A DNA stretch of 37,214 bases from Brachionus koreanus (Eukaryota > Rotifera > Eurotatoria > Ploima > Brachionidae): assembly GCA_016987375.1 (NCBI GenBank), contig PJRA01000314.1, forward strand, positions 620,825 through 658,038, read 5' to 3'. A model generated the notes under the pieces. The model ran no database searches, was not told where the DNA came from, and was given only the letters and a program-made list of their open reading frames with translations. Shown piece by piece: positions 24,417-33,417 of this stretch. The translations under genes and the position numbers were made by a program. Each line of letters opens with the position of its first letter. Position 1 is the first letter of the stretch.

Positions 24417-25045
24417 ATTATTATTATTATTATTTATTTCAATGAACGCCTTTTAGGCGATGTTAAAAAAATAATGAAATAAACAGGTTTAAAGAAATTA
24501 AATTTTTTTCTATTTTCTTTCTTTTCCTTTAATGGGACTTATAGATTTTCTGCCAAGTTGGTCTTGTATGTTTCTTTCGAGCTCTTTCAATGGACCAATT
24601 GTCATTTTATTATTTAATAATCTTTTCATGAAAAGCGTTTTTCCTTTGAGAAGCTATTCTTACATCTTTTCTATTCCAAGTGCACTTAGAAGATTACTTT
24701 TTCTTGATGTATTTTGAAGACTAAGTATTTTCTTAATCTCTTTAGCCTCAGTTGTCTCCCATTTTTTTATTTCTTTTGACAAAGTGTAAAAGCCCATGAA
24801 TAAGTTTTTTTAGATTTAGTTTTTTTAGTTTTTTTAAATATTTTTTAGATATTTTAGATATATTATTTGTTGTCAATGATGTCCAATACTTCACTTTTTT
24901 TTAGAAAATGTTTTTTAATTATTCAAATAAGTTTTAGGAAAATAATGAGTTGTAAACTTTCCAATAGAAGCTGAATAAATGGAAAGGGAACTGCATATGT
25001 TCAAGATTGACCTTAAACATGCCATGCCGTCATCTGCTGCAAAAT
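24417..25045 (-). mobile_element. LINE 3' part with stem-loop and (AAT)n tail
   Basis: On the minus strand, 25040-24940 reads FAADDGMACLRSILNICSSL, which resembles the catalytic (Y/F)xDD turn and following helix of a LINE reverse transcriptase. After a decayed stretch, 24790-24500 reads LSKEIKKWETTEAKEIKKIL, SNLLSALGIEKM and GKTLFMKRLLNNKM, the usual C-terminal SALGIE region, with two stops. The 3' end has a perfect stem-loop (cgcc-loop-ggcg, 24448-24460) and then an (AAT)n tail at 24417-24435. A 3' stem-loop plus short tandem tail is typical of CR1/L2-type elements. The copy is dead. Confidence 0.7.
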
Positions 25046-25490
25046 AATTACTTATTAAAGAGAAACCTAAAAAATTATTTTTTATCCAATGTACTTTTTA
25101 AAAGATTAATAAAATAAATTAATCGCACTAATATTTTTCTTTTTATCAGACTTTAGCTAAAGTTAGAAGAAAATAATTTTTAACTCTTTTTACATATTAA
25201 CTGAACACCTTTAACTATTTTAAGACATAAATCCTGTGCTTATTGAATGCAATTCATCTATACGGGACTAGATACAACATTTTTAATTAAAATAAACTCA
25301 AAAAATTTATAATAAAACTTCAATTCAAGTCAAAAGACTTATTTTTCAAAAACAAAACTAACTTTGACTAAATGACTTTTGAATAACTCTAATTTTTATA
25401 CTGATCACTTCTTCTTAAAGTGATAAGTAAATTAATTTTCTAATCACCTTTTTCCATACTCATCATTTACATTATTTTTATTTTAGTTAT
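25046..25490. other. AT-rich spacer with a repeat fragment
   Basis: Positions 25328-25395 resemble 13785-13860 (gtcaaaaga ... gacttttgaa.aactct). No readable coding sequence. Confidence 0.4.
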
Positions 25491-25565
25491 TAAAAAATAG
25501 TTTGGGTTTGAACGCCCGCTGTTTGGAATGGAGCTTAGTCCTTCCTTTCAGCCGCATGAAAAAAA
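25490..25565 (-). mobile_element. LINE 3' UTR fragment
   Basis: The block 25497-25555 matches the 3' UTR end seen at 26608-26670 and 13350-13412, with the shared core cttagtccttcctttcagcc, but the rest is diverged. On the minus strand it ends in an AT-rich tail near 25490. It is a third, older copy or a sister subfamily. Confidence 0.6.
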
Positions 25566-25599
25566 TTTAGTAATTTTGGAAATAATAATGTATATTAAA

Positions 25600-25690
25600 A
25601 AAAAATAATAATAGGAGCTACACCAGACTAAGTGTCGAGCAAATTCTTAAGTAGCCTTGCTGTTCTTTCTATCTGGTATAAAATATACTT
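25600..25690 (-). mobile_element. Probable LINE 3' end, other family
   Basis: On the minus strand it reads YFIPDRKNSKAT, stop, EFARHLVWCSSYYYFF into an (ATT)n/(A)n tail at 25600-25612. The tail and position suggest the extreme 3' end of a different LINE, inserted beside the previous fragment. Confidence 0.35.
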
Positions 25691-26160
25691 AAATAAAAAG
25701 CAAAAGAAAATGTAAATGTAAAAAATTTAGAAAATTTATAGAAGACCTTGTTTTTCTTTAGATTTTGTCAAAAAAGTTTCAAATAATGTTTGGAATCTAC
25801 GAGAACTATGGTCTTATATTCCGGTGTAAACAGGTTATCGTTTATTTGCTTGTGTGTTGATCTTGAGACATCATATTTGATCATTTAGTTAAAATACAAG
25901 TATTTTAATTCTGTTTGATAAAATAAGAAAAATATACTTTGATTAACATTGTTTAACATTTAACACTTTTGTATCAACTTGTCGACAAAAAATATTATTT
26001 AATCTAAAAATCTTTGAATATAACTACTAATTAGCAAAAGAATATATTGTGAAATTTTGGATTTGTTGAAAAATTTAGCAAAAAATCAAAATATTAACCT
26101 AAATTGTTAATCAAAATGGTAGATTTTGAAACAGTGTGTATATATACACAAAAAAAGCAA

Positions 26161-26420
26161 AGTGAAATTTAACACAAAATTTCCATTAAAAAAAAGAAAA
26201 AAAAATCTAAAATCTGTGCAAATTGTGCAAAATTTCACTCTTTAAAAAATATTGAAAATTAATCGCAATCAATTTGCACAGATTTTGAAGACTTCCGCAG
26301 TAAGTGAAACAACCGTTGTTTCACTCACTGTTTCATCTGTACAACAAATATTTGACCTTTAGAACAAAAGCTTTAAGATTTTTTACTTTTTGTATTGAAA
26401 ATTTTGTATGAAATTTCACT
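26161..26420. repeat. Nested foldback element, 260 bp
   Basis: Three nested inverted repeats share one centre. The outer arms are 26161-26184 and 26397-26420 (agtgaaattt ... acaaaattt, few mismatches). The next pair, 26209-26225 and 26270-26286, is a perfect 17-bp match (aaaatctgtgcaaattg). A separate perfect 10-bp hairpin lies at 26303-26325 (agtgaaacaa / ttgtttcact). A 14-bp palindrome, gtgtatatatacac, lies just outside at 26136-26149. This suggests a foldback transposon or a structured RNA. Confidence 0.6.
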
Positions 26421-26569
26421 ATGTCTTTTTTTTGCTTATCATCCCTCCAATATTGCTTCAATTATTTCCTTTAAACAATAACAACAGTCTTTTTTCTGTC
26501 AAATGAAATTTGCTCTGTTTACCAAACAAAGATCAGTGATGAAAATATTTGTGAATAAATAACAATTAG

Positions 26570-26594
26570 TTAATTCTCAACCGCTATCTTTTTA
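26570..26594. repeat. Target-site duplication, left copy (25 bp)
   Basis: Identical to 26811-26835 over 25 bp (ttaattctcaaccgctatct then tttta). It flanks the LINE fragment between them. Confidence 0.85.
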
Positions 26595-26810
26595 TTATTT
26601 ATTATTAAAAATATAGTTTGGATTATAAACCCTGGCAGTTTGGAATGGAACTTAGTCCTTCCTTTCAGCCAACTGTAATAAGTTCATAAAAGGATTAAAA
26701 TAAATTTTAAAGTTGAAAAATAATGATATAAAAATAAATGTTAATAAAAATACAAAAAAAAAGAGTTTCTATAGTTTTTTTCTAAGATAAAAAAATTCAT
26801 TCTCAATAAA
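26595..26810 (-). mobile_element. Severely 5'-truncated LINE copy, 216 bp
   Basis: Only the 3' UTR of the LINE family seen at 13228-13440 is present. The ATT-type tail is at the left (26591-26608), as expected for minus orientation, and both sides carry the same 25-bp target duplication. At the 5' junction (26796-26810) there is a short extra copy of attctcaataaa-like sequence, a filler often seen at target-primed reverse transcription junctions. About five substitutions in 185 bp separate it from the 13228 copy, so both are fairly young. Confidence 0.85.
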
Positions 26811-26835
26811 TTAATTCTCAACCGCTATCTTTTTA
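26811..26835. repeat. Target-site duplication, right copy (25 bp)
   Basis: Right-hand repeat of 26570-26594. Without the insertion, the sequence would run directly on towards the start codon at 26896, so the LINE landed in the upstream region of that frame. Confidence 0.85.
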
Positions 26836-26895
26836 GCGTTATTATACATATTTATTGTACAAGCAGAAAAAATTAATACCAAAAAATATCCTAAA

Positions 26896-27241
26896 ATGAA
26901 CGCAAGTAGGAAAACCCAAAATTTTGTTTTAATTAAATGGATTAAAGAAAATACAGTTGATGTAACGAACATCAAAAATATATTTTTGGATGATGATGAA
27001 CAAGATATTGAAATAGATGGACATTATAAAATAAAATTTAAAAAAAATGTTTATGATGGCATTGTTAAATATATCGGCCCTGAAGAAAAGTGTGAAAGAG
27101 AGTTTAAAAAAATTGGAATTGAAAAAAAAAATGATAAAAGAAGATAATAAACAGGAAAAAGAAAATCAAAAAAATAATTCATATATAATAGAAGTTTATC
27201 AGCCTCAGTTAAAAGAAAAAAATGAATTAATACCCATTTAA
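26896..27241 (+). pseudogene. Accessory N-terminal module protein, frameshifted paralog of the 31061 gene
   Basis: The first 83 codons (26896-27147) encode VLIKWIKENTVDVTNIKN, IFLDDDEQDIEIDGHYKIKF and VYDGIVKYIGPEEKCERE. These line up along their length with the protein at 31061 (IFLEDEDEELKLEEDYDFKF, VFKGTVKLIGSREKCEYE). At about 27121-27131 the frame shifts inside an A10 run and continues one frame over to 27241 with a Lys/Glu/Asn-rich stretch. The module resembles the N-terminal part of some BEN-domain proteins that accompany transposases; that is an impression, not a proven match. No coiled coil or C-terminal module follows. A LINE sits 60 bp upstream. Confidence 0.55.
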
Positions 27242-27407
27242 TAGTTCTTACAAAAAATTTTCGAAAATTTTATTTTTGGAAGTTCATCCAAAGAAATCCA
27301 AATCAGTTAAAAATATCCAGGATTGTTCTTGAATGAAATTTTACACCAACAAGTTATTAGACTAATAAATAGCTATGAGTCAAATACTGCCCAGTGATAT
27401 GCATTAG

Positions 27408-27470
27408 CGAAAAAAAGACGAAATTTTTCGAAAAATTATAATTCTTTCGAAAAATTTCGCCTTTTTTTCG
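27408..27470. repeat. Near-perfect hairpin, 25-bp stem
   Basis: The left arm (27408-27433) and right arm (27445-27470) pair over about 25 positions with one mismatch: cgaaaaaaag, one mismatch, cgaaatttttcgaaa and the complements. Related A/T-and-cgaaa-rich blocks ending in ACTGGGT-like words occur at 32910-33018 and 33418-33550; here the word is cccagt at 27390. This points to one interspersed repeat family with foldback structure. Confidence 0.6.
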
Positions 27471-27605
27471 GAATTTTTTTATATATCGAATTTTTATATA
27501 TATTTTTGTTTTCATTTAAATTATTTTTGTTATAATTATATGTTATAATTTTTTTTGAAATATTCAATATATCACCATTTTTGAAAACTTATGTAATTTT
27601 TTTTC

Positions 27606-27660
27606 ATTATTTATTTATCTGTGTCAAGCTTAAGTTCCTGTATATTTAAAATTTAAAAAT
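27606..27660 (-). repeat. LINE/SINE 3'-end repeat, degenerate copy
   Basis: The word tatttatctgtgtcaagctt and what follows are a decayed version of the repeats at 27702 and 35918. Confidence 0.4.
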
Positions 27661-27689
27661 AATATTACACATTTGCATTTAAAGATTAG

Positions 27690-27810
27690 ATTTTTTTTTT
27701 TATTTGTATTTCTGTACCGAGCTTTAGCTCCTTCAGATTAAAAATAAAAAATCAAAATATAGTTAGATAGAATAAAATAAAATAAAAAATAAGAAAAAAA
27801 TAAAGTAAAA
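27690..27810 (-). repeat. LINE/SINE 3'-end repeat
   Basis: Contains tatttgtatttctgtaccga followed by gctttagctccttcag, matching 35930-35956 with four differences in 36 nt. On the minus strand it holds a short stem-loop (gagc-TAAA-gctc) next to an A/T tail, the layout of a LINE or SINE 3' end. The A/T-rich remainder (aataaaataaaat-like) also matches the second copy in style. Confidence 0.55.
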
Positions 27811-28671
27811 ATAATATAGGTTAAAAAATGGAGAAATATTAAAATTAAAATTAGATAAATTAAGATAGAGAGTAACAGATGACTAGCAAAAAAGTTTAAA
27901 AAGCGTTATAAAATTTGAAATTAATTGAATAAAAGAAAAATTGAACCGTCTTTTTGAAGAAAAATAACCTTTGATTTTTCTATCCAAAATTTTTTCATCG
28001 GTCATTTCAAATATTCGGCTTTTTAAAAAAAAAAAATTCTGTAAATTAGGGATAATTGACTTGATTTACAGAACAGTTTGAACATATATTTACAAAGTTC
28101 AAGTCTAGTCTCGAAAACAATGATGGACTAAAAGGGATCATTATCTTGAAGTCCATGTGACAAATGTCACTAAATTTTATTAAGTCAAGTCAAATTCTAG
28201 TCTATTTAGTATTGTTTAGTATTATCGACAAAAATATTTTTATTTAATAAGGTCATGAACTCGACAATCCTTGAGAGTTTTTTTCTGCTTGGTACTTTGA
28301 TTTAATCTTTGTGAATTTTGAATTTAGCTTTTAGATTAAAAAAAAAATACAACTCATCTAAATCAGTTAGTCTTACATTTTAAATAAATATATTAATTTA
28401 ATCAAAATTTTTTTTTTAGTTTAGAATTTATTTGGCAAATTTGAAAAATAAAAAAGTATACAATCCCTATGTAGCATCTGTATTTATTAACAGACAAAAG
28501 GACTTTTAATTTTCGATATTTTTCAAGTGTGAATTCAATACCAGAAAAAATAAACTATTACTGTCAAATCACCATTAAAGGTTAGTTTTTTTTAAAGTTT
28601 TATTAATGCTTCTGTAACTTGTAAGTCTATTAAATTGCATAAATTTTTTATTAATATTAGTATTTCATAAA

Positions 28672-30983
28672 ATGAAAAAATTTAGGAGAAACTATTTATC
28701 TATAGACTCAGAGCAAACCATTCCGCGTTCTTCAAAATATCTATTTTCCGAGAACTCAAGTAATCATACTAATGTAATTTGCTCTAAAAATTTGTCTTCA
28801 GTAAATGAAACAATAAAACTTAGTAAAGTAAAATACCCATTAGTGAATTTAGAAAAAGATAGTTTTTTTGATCACTCAATGCTTAAGAGAGAAAAAAATG
28901 AGAATATTAATGAACCGCATATAGGAGCTATTTCTAATGAAATTGATAGTCAAAATGAAACAAAAAAAATATGCGAGGACATTTTTAAATTATACATGAA
29001 AAATAACATGACAAAATCTTCAATCGACGACTGCATCATTCTTATTAAAAAATTTGTACCTGATTTAAAAATTCCGTCGAGTATTGATAAAATAATAGAT
29101 ATTTTGACAGATGATGAAAAATCGAAAATAAGTTATAAGAAATTTGAATTTTGCAATGGCTGCAACAAAAATTTTAAAACAACTACAAATTTTTTAAACA
29201 AGTGTACTGAATGTGGAAAATCTCTATCAAAATTCTATCATCTAAATATTTTAGGACAGATAAGACAAATTTTTGATTCAAAGCCTTTCCTTTCAGATTT
29301 TAAAGATTCGGCTATTTATGAAAAAGTCAAATCAAAGGAAAATTCCAGATTTTTTACTTTTACTTTGAACACAGATGGGATAAGTCCATATAAATCTTCA
29401 AAAACTACTATATGGCCTATCTATCTTGTAATAAATGAACTGAGCATAAAAGATAGATTTAATTTTGCAAATATAATTCTTGCTGGTTTATGGATCGGAC
29501 CAAATAAGCCTGCATTTTCCATATTTATTGAACCAATTTTTAATGAGCTCAAAAGTTTAGAACTCGGAGAGATAATAAAAGTTAATGATAAGATTGAGCT
29601 AGTTAAGTTTTTTCTTTTATTTACTGTTCTTGCAAACCAGCAAGATCATGCATGCTAAATATGAAACAGTTCAATGGTTTTTTTGGTTGTACAAAATGCT
29701 ACCAACCAGGTGAATCATTACGTACTAAAAAAAATGGTTCAATTCATATTTATCCTTTTAAAATTTATAATTCAGAAGGTCCTCTAAGAAGTCACGAAAA
29801 ATATCAAAAAGATTTATCTGATTGCTTAGCAACAGGAAAAGAAGTAAGAGGGGTAAAAGGCATTTGTGCTTTAACCCGATTAAAATATTTTTTTCCTATT
29901 GAGGGTACTATGATCGACTATATGCATTCAATTTTAGAGGGAATTGTTCGCAAATTAGCAGAATATTGGTTTGATGAAAAATTTGGAAATGAAAAATTTT
30001 CTCTCAGGCCTCATGTACCACTCATAAATAAGAAAATGCAAGAAATCAGAGTTCCTCAATTTATACCTAGAGTTCCACGTGAAATTAATTATATAAAATA
30101 TTGGAAAGCAAATGAATATCTTGCATTTGCTTTATACTATGCACTGCCGATTTTTAGGGGCATTATGCAAGAGGAGCAATTTAACCATTTGATAAACTTA
30201 ATTATAATCTTAGAAAATTTGTTGAGACCACAAATAGATAAAAAATATCTTCTTTCAATTCAAATTTTAATTAAAGACTTTTATAAGGATATGTCTTTTT
30301 TTTATGGTCAGAATTCTTTGCTTTCTGGTGTTCATGAGCTTATTCATATTGTTAGCGATGTAAAAAATATAGGTAACTTAAATGAATTTTCTTGCTTCCA
30401 GTATGAAAATTTTAATAGGATACTAATTCAACTAAGTAAGGGTAAAAGTTCTATTGGAATTGAAATAATTAATTCCTTTAATTCAATAAAATTGTATAAC
30501 AAAATTAAAAATAATGTAATTGTTCAACAAGATATACAAAATCAAGATTTTTTTTTAAAAATGAAAATTGATAATAAAAATATGATATCTCATTATGAAC
30601 ATAATCAGATTTGTGAATTAGTATCAACAAATCAATACAACCTTTATAAAATTTACAAGAGAAATAATGCTTATTTTACGTCTCTTTTTTATAAAAAGAC
30701 ACAGCGATGTGACTATTGTATTAAATTCAAAAATAAATTCGGTTTTATCAAATATTTTTTTTCAAATTCAAAATCAGTTTATGCAGTGTGCTGTCTTATT
30801 ACTAAACTTCAAAATCCATTTTTTAATCCAAAATTTTCAAATTTAAAGTCATCAATACATATCTGTGTAAAAACAGAGTCAGTTTTTTTTGCTCCAGTTT
30901 CTGAGCTACATAAATGTGTATATATTAATGCAAATAGCACAATTTATATATCAGAATTTAGCATCTCCCATCTATTTAGTTGA
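28672..30983 (+). pseudogene. CACTA/EnSpm-like (tnp2-type) transposase, split by one frameshift
   Basis: Two frames, 28672-29658 (328 codons) and 29652-30983 (443 codons), are consecutive parts of one protein. Part 1 has a C-x2-C-x13-C-x2-C zinc motif (Cys161, 164, 178, 181) and the first catalytic region NTDGISPYKSSKTTIWPIY (Asp235). Part 2 starts NMKQFNGFFGCTKCYQPGES, then GTMIDYMHSILEGIV (Asp89), YIKYWKANEYLAFALYYALP, SFFYGQNSLLSGVHELIHIV and NIGNLNEFSCFQYENFNRIL. This order is that of animal tnp2-like transposases (DDE type, EnSpm/CACTA group). The shift lies at about 29645-29652, between DHA and LNM; there is no slippery heptamer, so mutation rather than programmed frameshifting is likely. 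Terminal repeats were not found. Confidence 0.8.
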
Positions 30984-31060
30984 GTTTTAAAATTTTAAAA
31001 TCTAAATATTAACTACAAATTTTCTATTTTATACCTGATTAGAAATATTTTATCTTAAAT

Positions 31061-31642
31061 ATGTCAGAAACCTATGCTCTTGTTTTATGGAACAATGAAA
31101 ACAAAAAAGAATTCATTGTAATTAAGAAGAATGATATATTCTTAGAGGACGAAGATGAAGAATTAAAGTTAGAAGAAGACTATGACTTTAAATTTAAAAA
31201 AAGTGTTTTTAAAGGAACTGTAAAATTAATTGGTAGTAGGGAAAAATGTGAATACGAATTAAAATATCTTAATTCTAAAAAATTAAACTCACCAGTTGGT
31301 AAAAAAGTAAAAAAGACAAAAATATCCAGTAATCAGTGTTGTAAAAAAGTTGAAAATAAATCTATTAACAACCAAAAAAATAATACTCAGGCAAGTCCGT
31401 GTATTGAAAAAGACTACGAGACTCAAGAAAAATTTAGCGACATAGAGAGAAAGTTGTCCGAAAGGGATTCTTTAATTTTGGATTTAGAAAATCAACTAAA
31501 AGATGAAAGAGAAAAAAATTTAAACATGGAACAGCAATTAGAAATGTTTAAAGAATTTTCAAGTAACTTTTTAATAAAATGTTTATCCTATAGGAAATAT
31601 TTTGAATTTGAATTGAATAAAATTTTCCATAGATGTTATTAA
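31061..31642 (+). CDS. Accessory protein with conserved N-terminal module and coiled coil, 193 aa
   Basis: It starts 78 bp after the transposase stop, on the same strand. Residues 1-70 form a module (YALVLWNNENKKEF, IFLEDEDEELKLEEDYDF, VFKGTVKLIGSREKCEYEL) shared with the broken copy at 26896. A basic linker (about 74-110) and a coiled coil (about 120-175, with heptad-like FSDIERKLSERDSLILDLEN) follow. The last residues (FSSNFLIKCLSYRKYFEF) lose the coiled-coil pattern, and a donor-like CAAG/gtaact at 31560-31566 falls just there, so the gene may be spliced to the exon that begins near 32051. I read it as a partner of the transposase, perhaps a BEN-type DNA-binding protein. Function is not shown by the sequence. 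Confidence 0.6.
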   Translation: MSETYALVLWNNENKKEFIVIKKNDIFLEDEDEELKLEEDYDFKFKKSVFKGTVKLIGSREKCEYELKYLNSKKLNSPVGKKVKKTKISSNQCCKKVENKSINNQKNNTQASPCIEKDYETQEKFSDIERKLSERDSLILDLENQLKDEREKNLNMEQQLEMFKEFSSNFLIKCLSYRKYFEFELNKIFHRCY

Positions 31643-32050
31643 TCAAGTAAATTAATTTAGAATGGAATTTACTATTTCTTATTAGTTGATATTTTTATAT
31701 ATTTTTATCTTCTTAGTAAATAAAAAATTTTCTCATTTTAAATTAAGTAGTAATGAAAGTAGTACTTGCTGCGACACCTAGCATGTAGAGATTCTAAGCT
31801 CATCATTCTAATTGTGAGGTGTACAGCTATAAATGTGGATAGGTAAATAGCTATAAATTTCTTGGTTAGTAAGCATTTATATAGAAATAACAAATCAATT
31901 TATAAATATAAAATTGAGTTATAACAATTTTAGAATAAAAAATTATTTATTATTTTGTTATTTTATTGTAATTATAAATTCAAAATTCAAAGCTTAAAAA
32001 AATTAAAAAAGATAATTAATTTAAAAATAGATCAAACTTTGTTCAGCAAT

Positions 32051-32486
32051 ATGACAAAATTGTCAATTCAGGTTTTAAAATATATAGGCTCAGAAAAAGA
32101 CCGCGACGAGGTCAGAAAGTTTGGAAACAATTCTGGGCAAATTCTGATCCATGAAGACTATCCTGGAAAATTTATGAGCATGAATTTGAATAATAGAATA
32201 GAAATAATGATAAGTGAGCAGAAAAATCCCGAGTTTATATTTCGAACTATGGCAAAAGCACTCGTTTCTGATGTAGAAATATGGGCAAAAAGTAATGGAA
32301 AAACAATGATTGAAAAGTTTAGCGAGTTAAGTGCAGCTCGAGGTATTAACATATTTATATTTTTATTTAACTAGTCATTTCATTTTTTTCAAAGACTACT
32401 TACGTTCAAAAAACGTCAATCTAACTGAATCAAAATTCAAGACCGTCATGAGAGGACTCTGCTCTGAATGCAAAGCGAAAAATTAA
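32051..32486 (+). CDS. BEN-like C-terminal module protein, 127 aa or 3' exons of the 31061 gene
   Basis: Exons 32051-32342 and 32395-32486 join in phase 1 across a 52-nt GT-AG intron. Visible stretches: VLKYIGSEKDRDEVRKFG, GQILIHEDYPGKFMSMNL, FRTMAKALVSDVEIWAKSNG and, after the intron, YLRSKNVNLTESKFKTVMRG then LCSECKAKN. A related pair of exons occurs at 33019-33274, so this is a conserved unit. The pattern (paired helices after a short beta-like start, Cys in the last helix) suggests a BEN-like DNA-binding domain, an inference. An in-frame ATG at 32051 is the assumed start, but an acceptor (gttcag at 32046, or attcag at 32070) could make it a downstream exon of the gene to its left. Confidence 0.5.
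32343..32394 (+). other. Intron of the BEN-like module gene, 52 nt
   Basis: Donor CTCGAG followed by gtattaac, acceptor tttcaaag followed by ACTACTT. It is supported by the paralog at 33019, which has its own intron at the equivalent place. Confidence 0.75.
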
Positions 32487-32909
32487 ATAATATTTTTTGG
32501 TTAAATTGTCTTTATCTACTTTTTCTTCCATATTTTATACTTTCTAATTTTTGGATATTATTTTTATTTTCACATCTCCGAATAGAATTTGTTAATAAAA
32601 GTTAATTTAAAAAAATTGATTTAATAATATGATTAAAAAAAAATAATGTAATTAAACTTTTTCTTTTAATTGAATGATTTTGTTAAACATTAAATACTAT
32701 TTAACCTGTTCTTGTTACTTTTAATTTTGATGATTTAATTATTTTTTTTATTAAATAAATATTTAAAAAATAAAATATTAATTTTTTTAGGCTAAAATAA
32801 TTAATATTGAAAATAATTTATTCGAGGAGAAATCGAAATTAAAATTCAAACATAAACCGTAAAATATTTTTGGTATATTTTTAAAAAGTTTTTACGCAAT
32901 CTAATCAAA

Positions 32910-33018
32910 ATATTGTTTCGAAAATAAGACGAAAAAATTGTCAATCTTCAACGTTTTTTTTTCGAAAGCTATTATCGTAAAACTTTTGATTTTTTTTCGT
33001 TTTTTTAAATGACTGGGT
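32910..33018. repeat. Interspersed repeat ending ACTGGGT, copy 1
   Basis: A/T-rich block with aatcttcaacg and several cgaaa/tttcg words, ending gactgggt at 33011-33018. It resembles 33418-33550, which has catcttcaacg and ends aactgggt, and the hairpin at 27408. The BEN-like pseudogene begins directly after it. Confidence 0.5.
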
Positions 33019-33274
33019 GGTATTTTCCGACAAATAACTTCAGCACTGGTTGACCATGAAATTTGGGCAAAAAACAACGCAGCATGGGTTCGAAATAATT
33101 TCCCAATATTGTATGCATGCAAAGGTAATTTACTAAAATTAAAAGATTTTTTTTTTAATTTTTATTTTTAAGAGTTTCTTCAATCAAAAAAGGTCGTCAT
33201 TTTCTGAGTCCGAATTCAAAGTTGTCACAAGAAGCTTATGCAGCGAAGCAAAAAAGCAACTGGCTAAAATGTGA
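33019..33274 (+). pseudogene. Truncated, frameshifted paralog of the BEN-like module
   Basis: Exon-like piece 33019-33124 reads GIFRQITSALVDHEIWAKNN, matching FRTMAKALVSDVEIWAKSNG of the gene at 32051. An intron of 48 nt (33125-33172) follows at the same position and phase. The next piece reads FFNQKRSSFSESEFKVVTRS then LCSEAKKQLAKM, matching YLRSKNVNLTESKFKTVMRG then LCSECKAKN, but one base too many right after the splice site throws it out of frame. The N-terminal half is missing: the homology starts exactly at the end of the repeat at 32910-33018. So a repeat insertion and an indel inactivated this copy. Confidence 0.65.
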
Positions 33275-33417
33275 AAAGCTCAAACACATTCTGACTCATC
33301 AATATCAACATGCTCTCAATCTTCTAAATAACTAATTAAACTTTTTTTTTAAATAAAAATGATAAAAATAACCTTTCTTTAATGATTTTATTAAAAATTA
33401 AATTTTTGAAAAATTTG

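Larger units (their letters stand above)
27242..28671. other. Spacer with hairpin and LINE ends
   Basis: No gene. It holds the near-perfect hairpin at 27408-27470, two LINE 3'-end repeats at 27606-27660 and 27690-27810, and a short palindrome gtgacaaatgtcac at 28157-28170. The region just before 28672 is AT-rich with no clear transposon terminus. Confidence 0.5.

Noticed and set aside
29645..29660. Programmed frameshift in the transposase
   Set aside because: There is no slippery heptamer and no evident downstream pseudoknot at the overlap, so a simple mutation is more likely.
32901..33122. 73-codon minus-strand frame
   Set aside because: It is antisense to the BEN-like pseudogene exon and an interspersed repeat on the plus strand.
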